A stretch of DNA of 64,000 nucleotides from NCBI RefSeq assembly GCF_030730925.1, contig NZ_JAVAMB010000004.1, forward strand, positions 62,001-126,000, given 5' to 3'. The translations under genes and the position numbers were made by a program. The notes beneath the pieces were generated by a model, which was not told the DNA's origin, ran no database searches, and was given only the letters and a program-made list of their open reading frames with translations. Source of the DNA: Flavobacterium sp. DG2-3 (GTDB taxonomy: Bacteria; Bacteroidota; Bacteroidia; Flavobacteriales; Flavobacteriaceae). Position 1 is the first letter of the stretch, and each line of letters begins with the position of its first letter. This document shows, piece after piece, positions 25,129-34,060 of this stretch.

Positions 25129-25168
25129 CGGGGAAAGTAAATTTGTATGTTACGGTCCCCGTTTTTTT
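25129..25168 (+). terminator. Terminator-like hairpin overlapping the kinase start codon (copy 2)
   Basis: CGGGGA (25129-25134) pairs with TCCCCG (25156-25161), followed by seven T residues (25162-25168). GTAA/TTAC (25137-25140 with 25150-25153) can extend the stem, leaving the kinase ATG (25147) in the loop. It is identical in position and outer stem to 16870-16909, while the loop sequence differs. Confidence 0.6.
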
Positions 25169-26892
25169 ATTTTTTCATAGTGCTTTTTCTCTTTTCATGT
25201 GAAGAAAAAAAGTCTCTAAATCCTAAGACAGAATCTATACGAAAAGAGGCTCTGATCCTAAGGAATATGGCTATTGAAAACATTGACAAACAAAACTTCA
25301 ACACCGCTTTCTACCAATTCAACAAATCAAAAAGACTATACGAAACCATAAAAGACAGTGCTAATATTTCCTATATACTGATTAGAATTGCAGAAATTCA
25401 TCAGATCAATGGTGATTATTATGGCAGCAAAGAAATTGTAACTGAAGCATTGCCCTATATTAAGAAAAAAGGCGTTTATACTGCTAGCGTAAATAACATG
25501 CTTGGTGTTGCTGACAAAGAACTTTCTCTTTATGATGATGCTCTTTTTTACTATAAGCTAGCGGCAAATGAACATACTGATCCTCTATTAAAATTAGGTT
25601 CTATCCAAAATATGGCAGCTGTATATATTCAGCAAAAAAAATATGATAAAGCAATATTCATTTTAGATTCTGTTTCAAATAAAATATCCGAAAACAAAAC
25701 TCAATTAAAAAGTAAAGCTACACGGTTAGATAATTTGGGTTATGCCTATTTTAAAAATGGAATGGCTGAAAAAGGATTGCATTTAATGAATGAAGGACTC
25801 CAAATAAGAAAAGAAACGAATGACAATTATGGAAGTATTGAAAGTTATTTACACCTTGCCGATTATTATTCCAAAATAGATCTTCAAAAATCTGATGAAC
25901 ATGCGCTAGCTGCTTACAATGTAGCTACAAAACTAAACAGTGTTGATGAGAGACTGGAGGCTCTTCAAATTTTAATTTCAAATGATAATTCTCCTAAAAT
26001 AAATCAATATACCCAACATTACTTTTCTTTAAATGACAGCATCATTAAAGTTCGAAATAAGTTTAAAAATAAGTCTGCTAAAATTAAATACGATTCCCAA
26101 AAAGAAAAAGACGAAAATGAAAAGCTTCGTTTAGAAAAAGCAGAAAATCAACTAGCTTTACAAAGAGATAAATACCTAAAAATTGTATTTGGTATTATAT
26201 CTGCATTTTTGCTCGTCTTAATAGCAATTTTGGTGCGTTATTTTAAAAATAAGAACAAGGCTATAGAATTTAAAACTTCATACAATACAGAAACCCGAAT
26301 TGCTAAAAAAATACATGATGAATTGGCAAACGACGTATTCAATGTGATTGCTTTTACAGAATCACAGCCACTATCAGCGGAAACTACCAAAGAAAATCTT
26401 CTTCAAAAACTCGATGACATCTATTCTCGCGTGAGAGGAATTTCTAAAGAAAATAACAGTATTGACACTGGACTTGATTTTACACAAAGTATAAAAGAAA
26501 TGCTTTCGACTTATCAAACCAAAGAACGAAATGTCATGGTCACCAATCTCGAAAGTGTGGAATGGGAAGTGATCGACGAAGTAAAAAAGATTACCATAAG
26601 CCGAATTTTACAGGAATTAATGGTGAATATGAAAAAACACAGTCAGGCCAATCTGGTTGTCATAAAATTTGACAGTGATGCCAAATCTATATTTATAAAT
26701 TATATGGACAACGGAATTGGTTGCGAAAAAACTAAAATTGCAAAAAATGGCCTTCAAAACATCGAAAGCCGTCTAAACGCAATAAAAGGAAATATTGAAT
26801 TTGACACAGAACCCGATAAAGGATTCCGTGCCAAAATAGAGATACCAAAACACACTCAAAGTAAAGTAAAAAAAATAGCAGCCGCGTTTTAA
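25147..26892 (+). CDS. Cassette copy 2: TPR-containing sensor histidine kinase without adjacent regulator
   Basis: 581 aa, paralogous to the 16887-18590 kinase along its whole length. The signal segment has LFLFSCEEK (cysteine 18), TPR repeats cover about 30-290, and a membrane helix lies at about 345-367 (IVFGIISAFLLVLIAILVRYF). H390 is in RIAKKIHDELANDV, the N box is ILQELMVNMKKHS and the G box is DNGIGCE. The C-terminus has an extra basic tail (HTQSKVKKIAAAF). No response-regulator gene follows; the next gene is on the other strand after a terminator. It may signal through the copy 1 regulator or one elsewhere. Catalytic residues are intact, so it is not an obvious pseudogene. Confidence 0.9.
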   Translation: MLRSPFFYFFIVLFLFSCEEKKSLNPKTESIRKEALILRNMAIENIDKQNFNTAFYQFNKSKRLYETIKDSANISYILIRIAEIHQINGDYYGSKEIVTEALPYIKKKGVYTASVNNMLGVADKELSLYDDALFYYKLAANEHTDPLLKLGSIQNMAAVYIQQKKYDKAIFILDSVSNKISENKTQLKSKATRLDNLGYAYFKNGMAEKGLHLMNEGLQIRKETNDNYGSIESYLHLADYYSKIDLQKSDEHALAAYNVATKLNSVDERLEALQILISNDNSPKINQYTQHYFSLNDSIIKVRNKFKNKSAKIKYDSQKEKDENEKLRLEKAENQLALQRDKYLKIVFGIISAFLLVLIAILVRYFKNKNKAIEFKTSYNTETRIAKKIHDELANDVFNVIAFTESQPLSAETTKENLLQKLDDIYSRVRGISKENNSIDTGLDFTQSIKEMLSTYQTKERNVMVTNLESVEWEVIDEVKKITISRILQELMVNMKKHSQANLVVIKFDSDAKSIFINYMDNGIGCEKTKIAKNGLQNIESRLNAIKGNIEFDTEPDKGFRAKIEIPKHTQSKVKKIAAAF

Positions 26893-26913
26893 GCTATTTT
26901 TAGAAAACAAAAA

Positions 26914-26945
26914 AAGCCTTTCAGGAATTTACTCCCAAAAGGCTT
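26914..26945. terminator. Terminator between kinase copy 2 and the RND operon
   Basis: AAGCCTTT (26914-26921) pairs with AAAGGCTT (26938-26945) around a 16-base loop, with an A run on its left. It would end the minus-strand efflux operon and may act in both directions. Confidence 0.75.
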
Positions 26946-26970
26946 CTTCTCTACAAATCAATTGGCAAAA

Positions 26971-28410
26971 TTATTTCCATCCGCCGCCCAAGTCTCTGTA
27001 AACATGGACTGCAGCATTTAATTGTTCTTTTTTAGTATCTACCAATTCTAGTTTTGCTTCTAATGCGTCTCTCTGCGTCATCAAAACTTCAAAATAATCT
27101 ACTCTAGCCGATTTAAACAAATCGTTTGAAACACTAATAGAGGTATTCAACGCATCAACTTGTTGTGATTTTAAATCGTAACTTTTTTGAAGGTTTTCGA
27201 TTTTAGAAAGCTGTGTTGAAACTTCTAAATATGCGTTTAAGATTGTTTTATCATAATTGTATAATGCTTGAAGCTGTCTTGCATTGGCACTTGAAAATTC
27301 GGCTTTAATCGCATTTCTGTTAATCAACGGCGCAACAAGATCTCCCGCTAAGGAATACAAAAGCGATTCTGGCATTGTGAATAAATAAGATGGTTTAAAA
27401 GCTTGAACTCCAATTGCTGCAGAAATATCCAATGAAGGATAAAATTCTGCACGAGCTACTTTTACATCCAATTTTGCAGCTACTAATTCTAATTCAGCTT
27501 GTTTAACATCTGGACGATTCATTAATAATTGAGAAGGTAAGCCTGAATTTACAGCTGCCGGAAGCAAATCTGTAAAATTGGTTTTGTCTCTTTTAATGTC
27601 CTGTGGATAACGCCCTAGCAAAAAGTTGATTTTGTTTTCGTTTTCTTTAATTTTCTGCAAAATATCAAACTCTAAGCTTTTTGAAGTTAAAACCTCAGCC
27701 TGAAATTTCTGAACTCCCAATTCTGTTGCTCTAGCTGCTTGTTTCTGAATTTTTACAATTTCTAAAGCGTTACTTTGCAAAGCAATCGTCTGTTTTACAA
27801 TATCCAATTGGCTGTCTAAAGCTAATAATTCATAATACGAATCGGCTATTTCAGCAATTAGATTGGTTACCACAAAGTTTTTACCTTCAACGGTTGCTAA
27901 ATATCTATTTACGGCAGCTTTTTTAGAATTGCGTAGTTTTTTCCAGATATCTACTTCCCAATTCGCGTAAGCGGCAATCGTAAAATCTGGCAACGGATCT
28001 GGTGTTTCTACTCCTGGTTTTATTTCAGTTGTAGCATCACCCGCACCTTGGCTAGTATATCGACCTACTTTCTCTATTCCAGCGCCTGCGCGAATTCCAG
28101 CTGTCGGAAGTAATAATCCTTTTCTAACACGAATATCATTCTTTGCAATTTCAATTTCCTGCAAAGTCATATTCAGTTCCTGATTGTTTTTTAAGGCAAC
28201 GTCAATCAGCTCTACTAAATTTTGGTCTTTAAAAAATTCTTTCCATTTAAGAGCAGACATATTCGTTGTGTCCTGCGATTTTACAGCTCCAAACGCTTCA
28301 GGAACTGGAGTGCTTGTACTGGCAGTTTCAGCTGCAGGGGTTTTACATCCTGCCACGGCAAGACATAAACCCAATGCAATACTGTATTGATATAATTTGA
28401 TTTTATACAT
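26971..28410 (-). CDS. Outer membrane factor of RND efflux pump (TolC/NodT type)
   Basis: 479 aa from the ATG at 28410, which overlaps the stop of the transporter gene by 8 bases; an ATG four codons earlier is an alternative. The signal peptide has a lipobox (LAVAGC), so it is a lipid-anchored outer-membrane channel. Two OEP repeats are present, with long helices: ALKNNQELNMTLQEIEIAKN and DIWKKLRNSKKAA in the first half, LLMNRPDVKQAELELVAAKL and YPSLDISAAIGVQ in the second. It is the third gene of the MFP-RND-OMF operon and completes the tripartite pump. Confidence 0.93.
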   Translation of the reverse strand: MYKIKLYQYSIALGLCLAVAGCKTPAAETASTSTPVPEAFGAVKSQDTTNMSALKWKEFFKDQNLVELIDVALKNNQELNMTLQEIEIAKNDIRVRKGLLLPTAGIRAGAGIEKVGRYTSQGAGDATTEIKPGVETPDPLPDFTIAAYANWEVDIWKKLRNSKKAAVNRYLATVEGKNFVVTNLIAEIADSYYELLALDSQLDIVKQTIALQSNALEIVKIQKQAARATELGVQKFQAEVLTSKSLEFDILQKIKENENKINFLLGRYPQDIKRDKTNFTDLLPAAVNSGLPSQLLMNRPDVKQAELELVAAKLDVKVARAEFYPSLDISAAIGVQAFKPSYLFTMPESLLYSLAGDLVAPLINRNAIKAEFSSANARQLQALYNYDKTILNAYLEVSTQLSKIENLQKSYDLKSQQVDALNTSISVSNDLFKSARVDYFEVLMTQRDALEAKLELVDTKKEQLNAAVHVYRDLGGGWK

Positions 28411-31400
28411 GATTGTTGTCAATTTCTTCTGTTAATGGATTTTCTTCTTCATGTTTTACCAACTTGTGTTTTTCTGCAATTTTGGCAAATATGAAATATA
28501 ATCCAGGAATTACAAATACACCGCAAATAGTTCCGATAAGCATACCCCCTGCTGCTGCAGTACCAATTGTTCTGTTTCCAATTTTACCTGGACCCGTTGC
28601 AAAAGCAAGCGGCAATAATCCGGCAATGAAAGCAAATGAAGTCATTAAGATTGGACGGAAACGTGCTTTTGCTCCTTCCATAGCAGCATCTAAAACTGAT
28701 TTTCCTGCTGCATGCCTTTGAATCGCAAACTCTACAATCAACACGGCATTTTTACCCAATAATCCGATCAACATTACCATGGCAACCTGAGCGTAGATAT
28801 TGTTTTCTAATCCAGTTAATTTTAGTAAAAGGAAAGCTCCAAAAATACCCGCTGGTAAGGACAGAATTACTGACAATGGCAGAATAAAACTTTCGTACTG
28901 AGCCGCCAATACTAAGTAAACAAATCCTAAACAGATTAAGAATACCCAAATCGCTTGATTTCCTTGAGCTACCTCATCGGCAGAGATACCTGCCCAATCA
29001 ATATCATAACCTCTTGGTAATTTTTCAGCCGCTACTTTCTGAATCACTTTAATCGCTGTTCCAGAACTGTAACCCGGAGCAGCAGAACCACTGATCTGTG
29101 TTGAGGTGTACATGTTGTGACGCGTAATTTCTGAAAGTCCATATACTTTTTCTAATTTCATAAAAGCAGAATACGGAACCATTTCATCACGGTCGTTTTT
29201 CACATACAGTTTCAAAATATCATCTGGCTGAGCGCGATATTCTGGAGAAGCCTGAACGATTACTTTGTAGTTAATACCGAACTTAATAAAACTGATTTCG
29301 TAGTTACTTCCCACAAGAGTTGACAAACTATTCATTGCATTTTCGATAGAAACCCCTTTTTGCTGCGCTAAATCATTGTCTACTTTCATCATGTATTGAG
29401 GGAAACTAGAACTGTAGAAACTAAATACATTCGATAATTCTGGCTGTTTATTCAATTCAGCAACAAATTCATTGTTTACCTGCTCTGTTCTTTTGTAATC
29501 TACGGTACCTGTTTTATCTAAAAGACGAAGTTCAAATCCTCCGGCAGCACCATATCCTGGAACAGCTGGCGGTTGGAAGAATTCGATATTTGCCCCCGCA
29601 ATATCTTTACATTTTTCTTCCATTTCATGCATAATTTCCAGAACAGATTCCTTTCTATCACTCCAATCTTTAAGATTGACCAAACAAGTTCCAGAGTTTG
29701 CTCCCGTACCTTCAGATAAAATTTCGTAACCTGCTAACGAAGAAACCGATTTTACTCCGTCAATATCTTCAGCAATTTTCTGAACTCTTTCGGCAATATT
29801 ATTTGTTCTTTCTAATGAAGAACCTGGAGGTGTTTGAATAACCGCATAAAACATTCCCTGATCCTCATTCGGAATAAATCCTGAAGGAACGGTACTGCTT
29901 ATAAACCAAGTTCCAGCACAGAAACCCAGAAGTGCCACAATAGTCACTACTCTTCTATCAATAATTTTAGCTAACAGATTTTGATATTTTCCTTGAGCTA
30001 AATTGAATTTTTCGTTAAACGCATCTATAAATCTATTGGCAGGCGTTTTCTTTTTAGGCTGACCGTGATTGTTTTTCAGCATCATTGCACAAAGCGCCGG
30101 TGTTAAAGTCAAAGCCACGATACCCGAAAGAATAATAGCCGTTGCCATAGTAACCGAGAACTGTCTGTAGAATACTCCAACTGGTCCTGACATAAACGCA
30201 ACTGGAATAAATACCGCCGCCATCAAGAAGGTAATCGCAATAATTGCTCCTGCAATTTCGTGCATGGCTTTTTTAGTCGCTTTAAATGGCGAGAGATGTT
30301 CTTCTTCCATCTTGGCATGGACGGCCTCAATAACCACAATCGCATCATCGACGACGACTCCAATCGCTAATACTAATGCAAATAGTGTAATTAAGTTTAA
30401 TGATATATCGAAGAATGTCATAAACACAAACGTTCCGACTAAAGAAACAGGTACTGCAATTGCTGGAATAACGGTCGAGCGCCAGTCTCCTAAGAAAAGG
30501 AAAACTACTAAACCTACCAGAATAAAAGCTTCAACCAAAGTGTGAATTACTTTTTCGATAGAAGCGTCAAGGAATTTAGAAACGTCGTATGAAATTTCAT
30601 AATTCATTCCTTTTGGAAATCTTTGTTTCAGTTTTTCCAGCTTTGCTTTTACTTCTTCAATAACTTGATTCGCGTTACTTCCAAAAGATTGTTTTAATAC
30701 GATCGCTGCAGATGGTTTTCCATTCAAATTAGAATAAATATCATACATCGAACTTCCAAATTCAATGTTCGCAATATCTTTCAAACGTAAAAGTTCTCCG
30801 TTCGGATTTGCCTTTACTACAATATTTCCGTATTGCTCTTTCGTTGTAAAACGTCCTGAATATTTCAATACATATTCAAATGCCTGAGAACGTTTACCAG
30901 AACTCTCTCCTGTTTTACCTGGAGAAGCCTCTAAACTTTGGCTAGATAATGCTTCCATTACCTCGTCTGCAGAAATTTTATATGCCAGCATACGATCTGG
31001 TTTCAACCAAATACGCATCGCATATTCACGTGTTCCTAAGATGTCACCAGAACCAATACCGTTTACCCTTTTTAATTCAGAAAGTACGTTGATATCGGCA
31101 TAGTTGTACAAGAACTTCATGTCGGTATTTGGATCTGTACTGTAAAGGTTCACGTACATCAACATACTTGGCACTTCGCGGGTAATTTTTATACCTTCAC
31201 GAATTACCAAAGGAGGAAGTTTATTGGTTACAGAAGCCACACGGTTCTGAACGTTAATCGCCGCCTGATTCGGATCTGTTCCTAAGTTAAAAACTACTTT
31301 GATTGTAGCTTCTCCGTCGTTTCCTGCATCAGAAGCCATATATTTCATTCCTGGAACTCCATTTAAGGCTCTTTCTAAAGGAATAACAACCGCTTTAACC

Positions 31401-31570
31401 ATCAGCTCACCGTTTGAACCCGGATAATCTGCGGTAACATTCACCATTGGAGGTGAAATGGTCGGGAATTGTGTAATTGGTAAATTTAAAACCGACAATA
31501 CCCCTAAAAAGACAATAATCAGCGATATCACTATCGACAGAACAGGTCTTTGTATAAATTTATTAAACAT
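28403..31570 (-). CDS. RND multidrug efflux transporter, HAE1/AcrB type
   Basis: 1055 aa, full length. It has twelve expected membrane segments, begins MFNKFIQRPVLSIVISLIIV, and has two large periplasmic loops with porter sub-domains. The proton-relay motif of segment 4 is GVVVDDAIVVIEAVHAK, followed by a GxxxGPVGVFYRQFSVTMA segment. The second half has GLLGKNAVLIVEFAIQ and PILMTSFAFIAGLLPLA. Inner-membrane proton antiporter of a tripartite pump exporting drugs, dyes or bile-like compounds; the substrate is not predictable. It lies between the adaptor gene (31659) and the outer membrane factor (stop overlapping the next start). No TetR or other local repressor gene is adjacent. Confidence 0.96.
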   Translation of the reverse strand: MFNKFIQRPVLSIVISLIIVFLGVLSVLNLPITQFPTISPPMVNVTADYPGSNGELMVKAVVIPLERALNGVPGMKYMASDAGNDGEATIKVVFNLGTDPNQAAINVQNRVASVTNKLPPLVIREGIKITREVPSMLMYVNLYSTDPNTDMKFLYNYADINVLSELKRVNGIGSGDILGTREYAMRIWLKPDRMLAYKISADEVMEALSSQSLEASPGKTGESSGKRSQAFEYVLKYSGRFTTKEQYGNIVVKANPNGELLRLKDIANIEFGSSMYDIYSNLNGKPSAAIVLKQSFGSNANQVIEEVKAKLEKLKQRFPKGMNYEISYDVSKFLDASIEKVIHTLVEAFILVGLVVFLFLGDWRSTVIPAIAVPVSLVGTFVFMTFFDISLNLITLFALVLAIGVVVDDAIVVIEAVHAKMEEEHLSPFKATKKAMHEIAGAIIAITFLMAAVFIPVAFMSGPVGVFYRQFSVTMATAIILSGIVALTLTPALCAMMLKNNHGQPKKKTPANRFIDAFNEKFNLAQGKYQNLLAKIIDRRVVTIVALLGFCAGTWFISSTVPSGFIPNEDQGMFYAVIQTPPGSSLERTNNIAERVQKIAEDIDGVKSVSSLAGYEILSEGTGANSGTCLVNLKDWSDRKESVLEIMHEMEEKCKDIAGANIEFFQPPAVPGYGAAGGFELRLLDKTGTVDYKRTEQVNNEFVAELNKQPELSNVFSFYSSSFPQYMMKVDNDLAQQKGVSIENAMNSLSTLVGSNYEISFIKFGINYKVIVQASPEYRAQPDDILKLYVKNDRDEMVPYSAFMKLEKVYGLSEITRHNMYTSTQISGSAAPGYSSGTAIKVIQKVAAEKLPRGYDIDWAGISADEVAQGNQAIWVFLICLGFVYLVLAAQYESFILPLSVILSLPAGIFGAFLLLKLTGLENNIYAQVAMVMLIGLLGKNAVLIVEFAIQRHAAGKSVLDAAMEGAKARFRPILMTSFAFIAGLLPLAFATGPGKIGNRTIGTAAAGGMLIGTICGVFVIPGLYFIFAKIAEKHKLVKHEEENPLTEEIDNNHV

Positions 31571-31658
31571 TTCGTATATTTTTTAATGATTAATCAATAC
31601 AGCCAGTATAATTTTCAGCATTCAACTGAACACTAAAAACTGTAAACTGAACACTGAA

Positions 31659-32741
31659 TTACTCTGCTTTTAAGCGTAAGTGATTAATTACTTCTTTAGG
31701 AGATTCGTAATCGAATTTAATTTTGTCGTTTTCTTTTACTTTCTGAACACCTTCAAGCAAGATTCTGTCATTTTGTGTAAGCCCTTTTTTGATTACATAT
31801 AAATCAGGAATTTCACCCGTAATGGTAATTTCTCTTGAAGTTACTTTATCGTCTTTGCCTACTATAAAAACATACTTTTTGTCTTGAATTTCGTAAGTTG
31901 CTTTTTGCGGAATTACAACAGCATTTTTAAGCGGAACATTCATTTGAACCTGTCCTGTTTCTCCGTTTCTAAGCAATTTTCCAGAATTTGGGAATCTTGC
32001 TCTAAAAGCGATATTTCCAGTTTCGTTGTTGAATTCACTTTCGATAACTTCAACATTTCCTTTATCTTTAAAAGTATCTCCATTAGCTAAAACCAGCGAC
32101 ACTTTATTATCAGCACGGTCTTTAACATTCGTCTGATATTGAAGATATTCTGGTTCAGAAACGTTGAAATAAGCAAACATTTGGCTGTTGTCTGAAAGAC
32201 TTGTCAATAATTCGCCTTCGTCAATTAAACTTCCCAATTTTAAAGGAATACGGTCGATTGTTCCGTCAAACGGAGCTCTGATTTCTGTGAATGATAAATG
32301 AAGTTTTGCTAATGAAACTTCAGCTTTTGCTGATTGCAGTTTTGCCTGAGCAACGCTCAATTCGTTTTTAGAAACGATATTTTTGTCTGCCAGCAATTTA
32401 GCATTTTGCAATTCGATTTCTGCTGATTTTTGTTCTGCTTGCGCTTTTAATAATTCTGCCTGATACATGTTTGGCATAATTTTAAACAACAGCTGGCCCG
32501 CTTTTACAAACTGCCCTTCATCAACGTATATATCTTGTAGAAACCCTTTTTCTTGGGCGCGCAGTTCAATATTTCGAACTGATTTTATTTGAGAAACATA
32601 ATCTTTTGTAAACGAAGTGTCAATGACAACCGGATTGGTAACGGTAAATTTTTCAACTTCTTCTTTTTCTTCTTTTTTAGATGTACAGCTCGTTAAGCAC
32701 ACCAAGGCCATTAAGCCTGTGAACACAATGATTTTTTTCAT
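31659..32741 (-). CDS. RND efflux periplasmic adaptor (AcrA/MFP)
   Basis: 360 aa. The signal peptide has a lipobox LTSC (cysteine 19) for inner-membrane anchoring. A barrel-sandwich (lipoyl) half, LRAQEKGFLQDIYVDEGQFV, is followed by a long helical hairpin (about 95-150) with AELLKAQAEQKSAEIEL. The second lipoyl half is SFTEIRAPFDGTIDRIPLKLG, and beta-barrel and membrane-proximal domains run to 345. It bridges the RND transporter to the outer membrane channel. It is the first efflux gene of the operon, 88 bases before the transporter gene. Confidence 0.94.
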   Translation of the reverse strand: MKKIIVFTGLMALVCLTSCTSKKEEKEEVEKFTVTNPVVIDTSFTKDYVSQIKSVRNIELRAQEKGFLQDIYVDEGQFVKAGQLLFKIMPNMYQAELLKAQAEQKSAEIELQNAKLLADKNIVSKNELSVAQAKLQSAKAEVSLAKLHLSFTEIRAPFDGTIDRIPLKLGSLIDEGELLTSLSDNSQMFAYFNVSEPEYLQYQTNVKDRADNKVSLVLANGDTFKDKGNVEVIESEFNNETGNIAFRARFPNSGKLLRNGETGQVQMNVPLKNAVVIPQKATYEIQDKKYVFIVGKDDKVTSREITITGEIPDLYVIKKGLTQNDRILLEGVQKVKENDKIKFDYESPKEVINHLRLKAE

Positions 32742-32918
32742 GATTTAGTTTGGAAATTAAGCGATTGAATGCTTTTTGGAATGAAAATTCCTTTTGGATG
32801 TTAAAATGCATCAGTCAGCCTAGTCCAGACCTTAACTTTCATATAAGCAGAAGTAGAAAATATACAACAGCAAGATACGCAGAGATCAAAACTCAGGTAA
32901 CCGATGTATACTGTAAAA

Positions 32919-33299
32919 TCAAATTCTTAATACTCGTTGAGTAATGTAGATAGGATTTGAATGCCCGAAAACAGGCGTAGAAATTTTTAAACGATTAGAA
33001 TCATTCGCTGCAGACTGATCTGAAAGTGCCAGATACAAAGCGTCTACCAAACTATACGAAGCAACAAAAAACTTGTTCGTAAGTGTATTAACATCATCTC
33101 CTCCTAAAAGGTCTTCTTCTAGATCAATATCTGTAGCTTCTTCAATTGTTGAAGTTCCACGATCCTGATTGGTAAATTTTACTCTGTGCTTTTGAAGATG
33201 ATGATGAGAATGAGGACCAAAAGTATTGGCATTCAAATATTGGCCTCCGCCAAACAGAAGCATATTCATGAATACTAAAAATACAATTAACTTTCTCAT
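32919..33299 (-). CDS. Small secreted His-containing protein upstream of the efflux operon
   Basis: 126 aa from the ATG at 33299 (RKLIVFLVFMNMLLFGGGQ signal peptide). An upstream TTG-initiated form is unlikely because it adds a Phe-rich stretch before the signal peptide. The mature protein has GPHSHHHLQKHRVKF, an acidic middle (ATDIDLEEDLLGGDD) and a C-terminal STPVFGHSNPIYITQRVLRI. The histidine cluster could bind metal. It is on the same strand as the efflux genes, 177 bases before the adaptor, so co-expression is possible. No family name is known to me. Confidence 0.6.
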   Translation of the reverse strand: MRKLIVFLVFMNMLLFGGGQYLNANTFGPHSHHHLQKHRVKFTNQDRGTSTIEEATDIDLEEDLLGGDDVNTLTNKFFVASYSLVDALYLALSDQSAANDSNRLKISTPVFGHSNPIYITQRVLRI

Positions 33300-33479
33300 T
33301 TCGGTGCGAAAGTAATAAAAGAATCGAAAGAAAAAAAGATTTTTTAACAAGCTTTAACAATTGCTAAAAGCGAAAACGTTTTCAGTAATTAAACAGATGA
33401 ACATAAGAAAACAAAACTTGTTTTTTAAGGTCATAAACAACTGCAATTCAAAAAATTAAATCAGTTGAAAAAACTGTAA

Positions 33480-33884
33480 TTACAGATCTATTTCCATGAT
33501 TGTAAATTCCTGACCTGCTTTGATAAATGTTTTGTGAGTATCTGTAAGTCCGATTTTTTCGTAAAAAGACTTTTTATTGCTTCTGGCATTACACCATACT
33601 TTTTGTATATTTTTATTTTTTGCAAATTCCAAAATATGCTTTAAAAGATAAGAAGCAATTCCTTTTCCCTGATACTCCTCAAGAGTTGCCAATTTTCTAA
33701 ACTGCATTTCTTTTCCTTCAATAAAACAGGAAACAATAGAAACTAATTTATCTTCTTCAAAGACTCCAAAATGATATCCTAATTCGTCTTCTTCAAGCTG
33801 TACAAATTCGAAAGGCTGATCTGGCCACATTACTTCATGTCTGATCTGCCAAGTATCGGATGCTTTTATTGTTTTAATTTCCAT
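33480..33884 (-). CDS. GNAT family N-acetyltransferase
   Basis: 134 aa, a single GNAT fold. The acetyl-CoA-binding motif A is RKLATLEEYQGKGIASYLLK (Q/R-x-x-G-x-G/A form YQGKGIA), then WCNARSNKKSFYEKIGL (motif B with the YEK-x-GF-type sequence). The N-terminus has WPDQPFEFVQLEEDE, seen in small cytoplasmic acetyltransferases of unknown substrate. It is monocistronic and transcribed away from the outer-membrane protein gene at 34061. Confidence 0.88.
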   Translation of the reverse strand: MEIKTIKASDTWQIRHEVMWPDQPFEFVQLEEDELGYHFGVFEEDKLVSIVSCFIEGKEMQFRKLATLEEYQGKGIASYLLKHILEFAKNKNIQKVWCNARSNKKSFYEKIGLTDTHKTFIKAGQEFTIMEIDL

Positions 33885-34060
33885 TTCGATGTATTAAAGA
33901 TCTTCAAAAATAATTCTTTTTGATTGGATGGAGAAAAGTAAAACAGAAATCTCGATACAATTAATTTCCAAAACTTTACAAAAAAATAAATCAGACAAAT
34001 CATTCAATTTTAATCTATTATGATTATTTTTATGTCACCAAAATCAAATAAGATCCCGTT

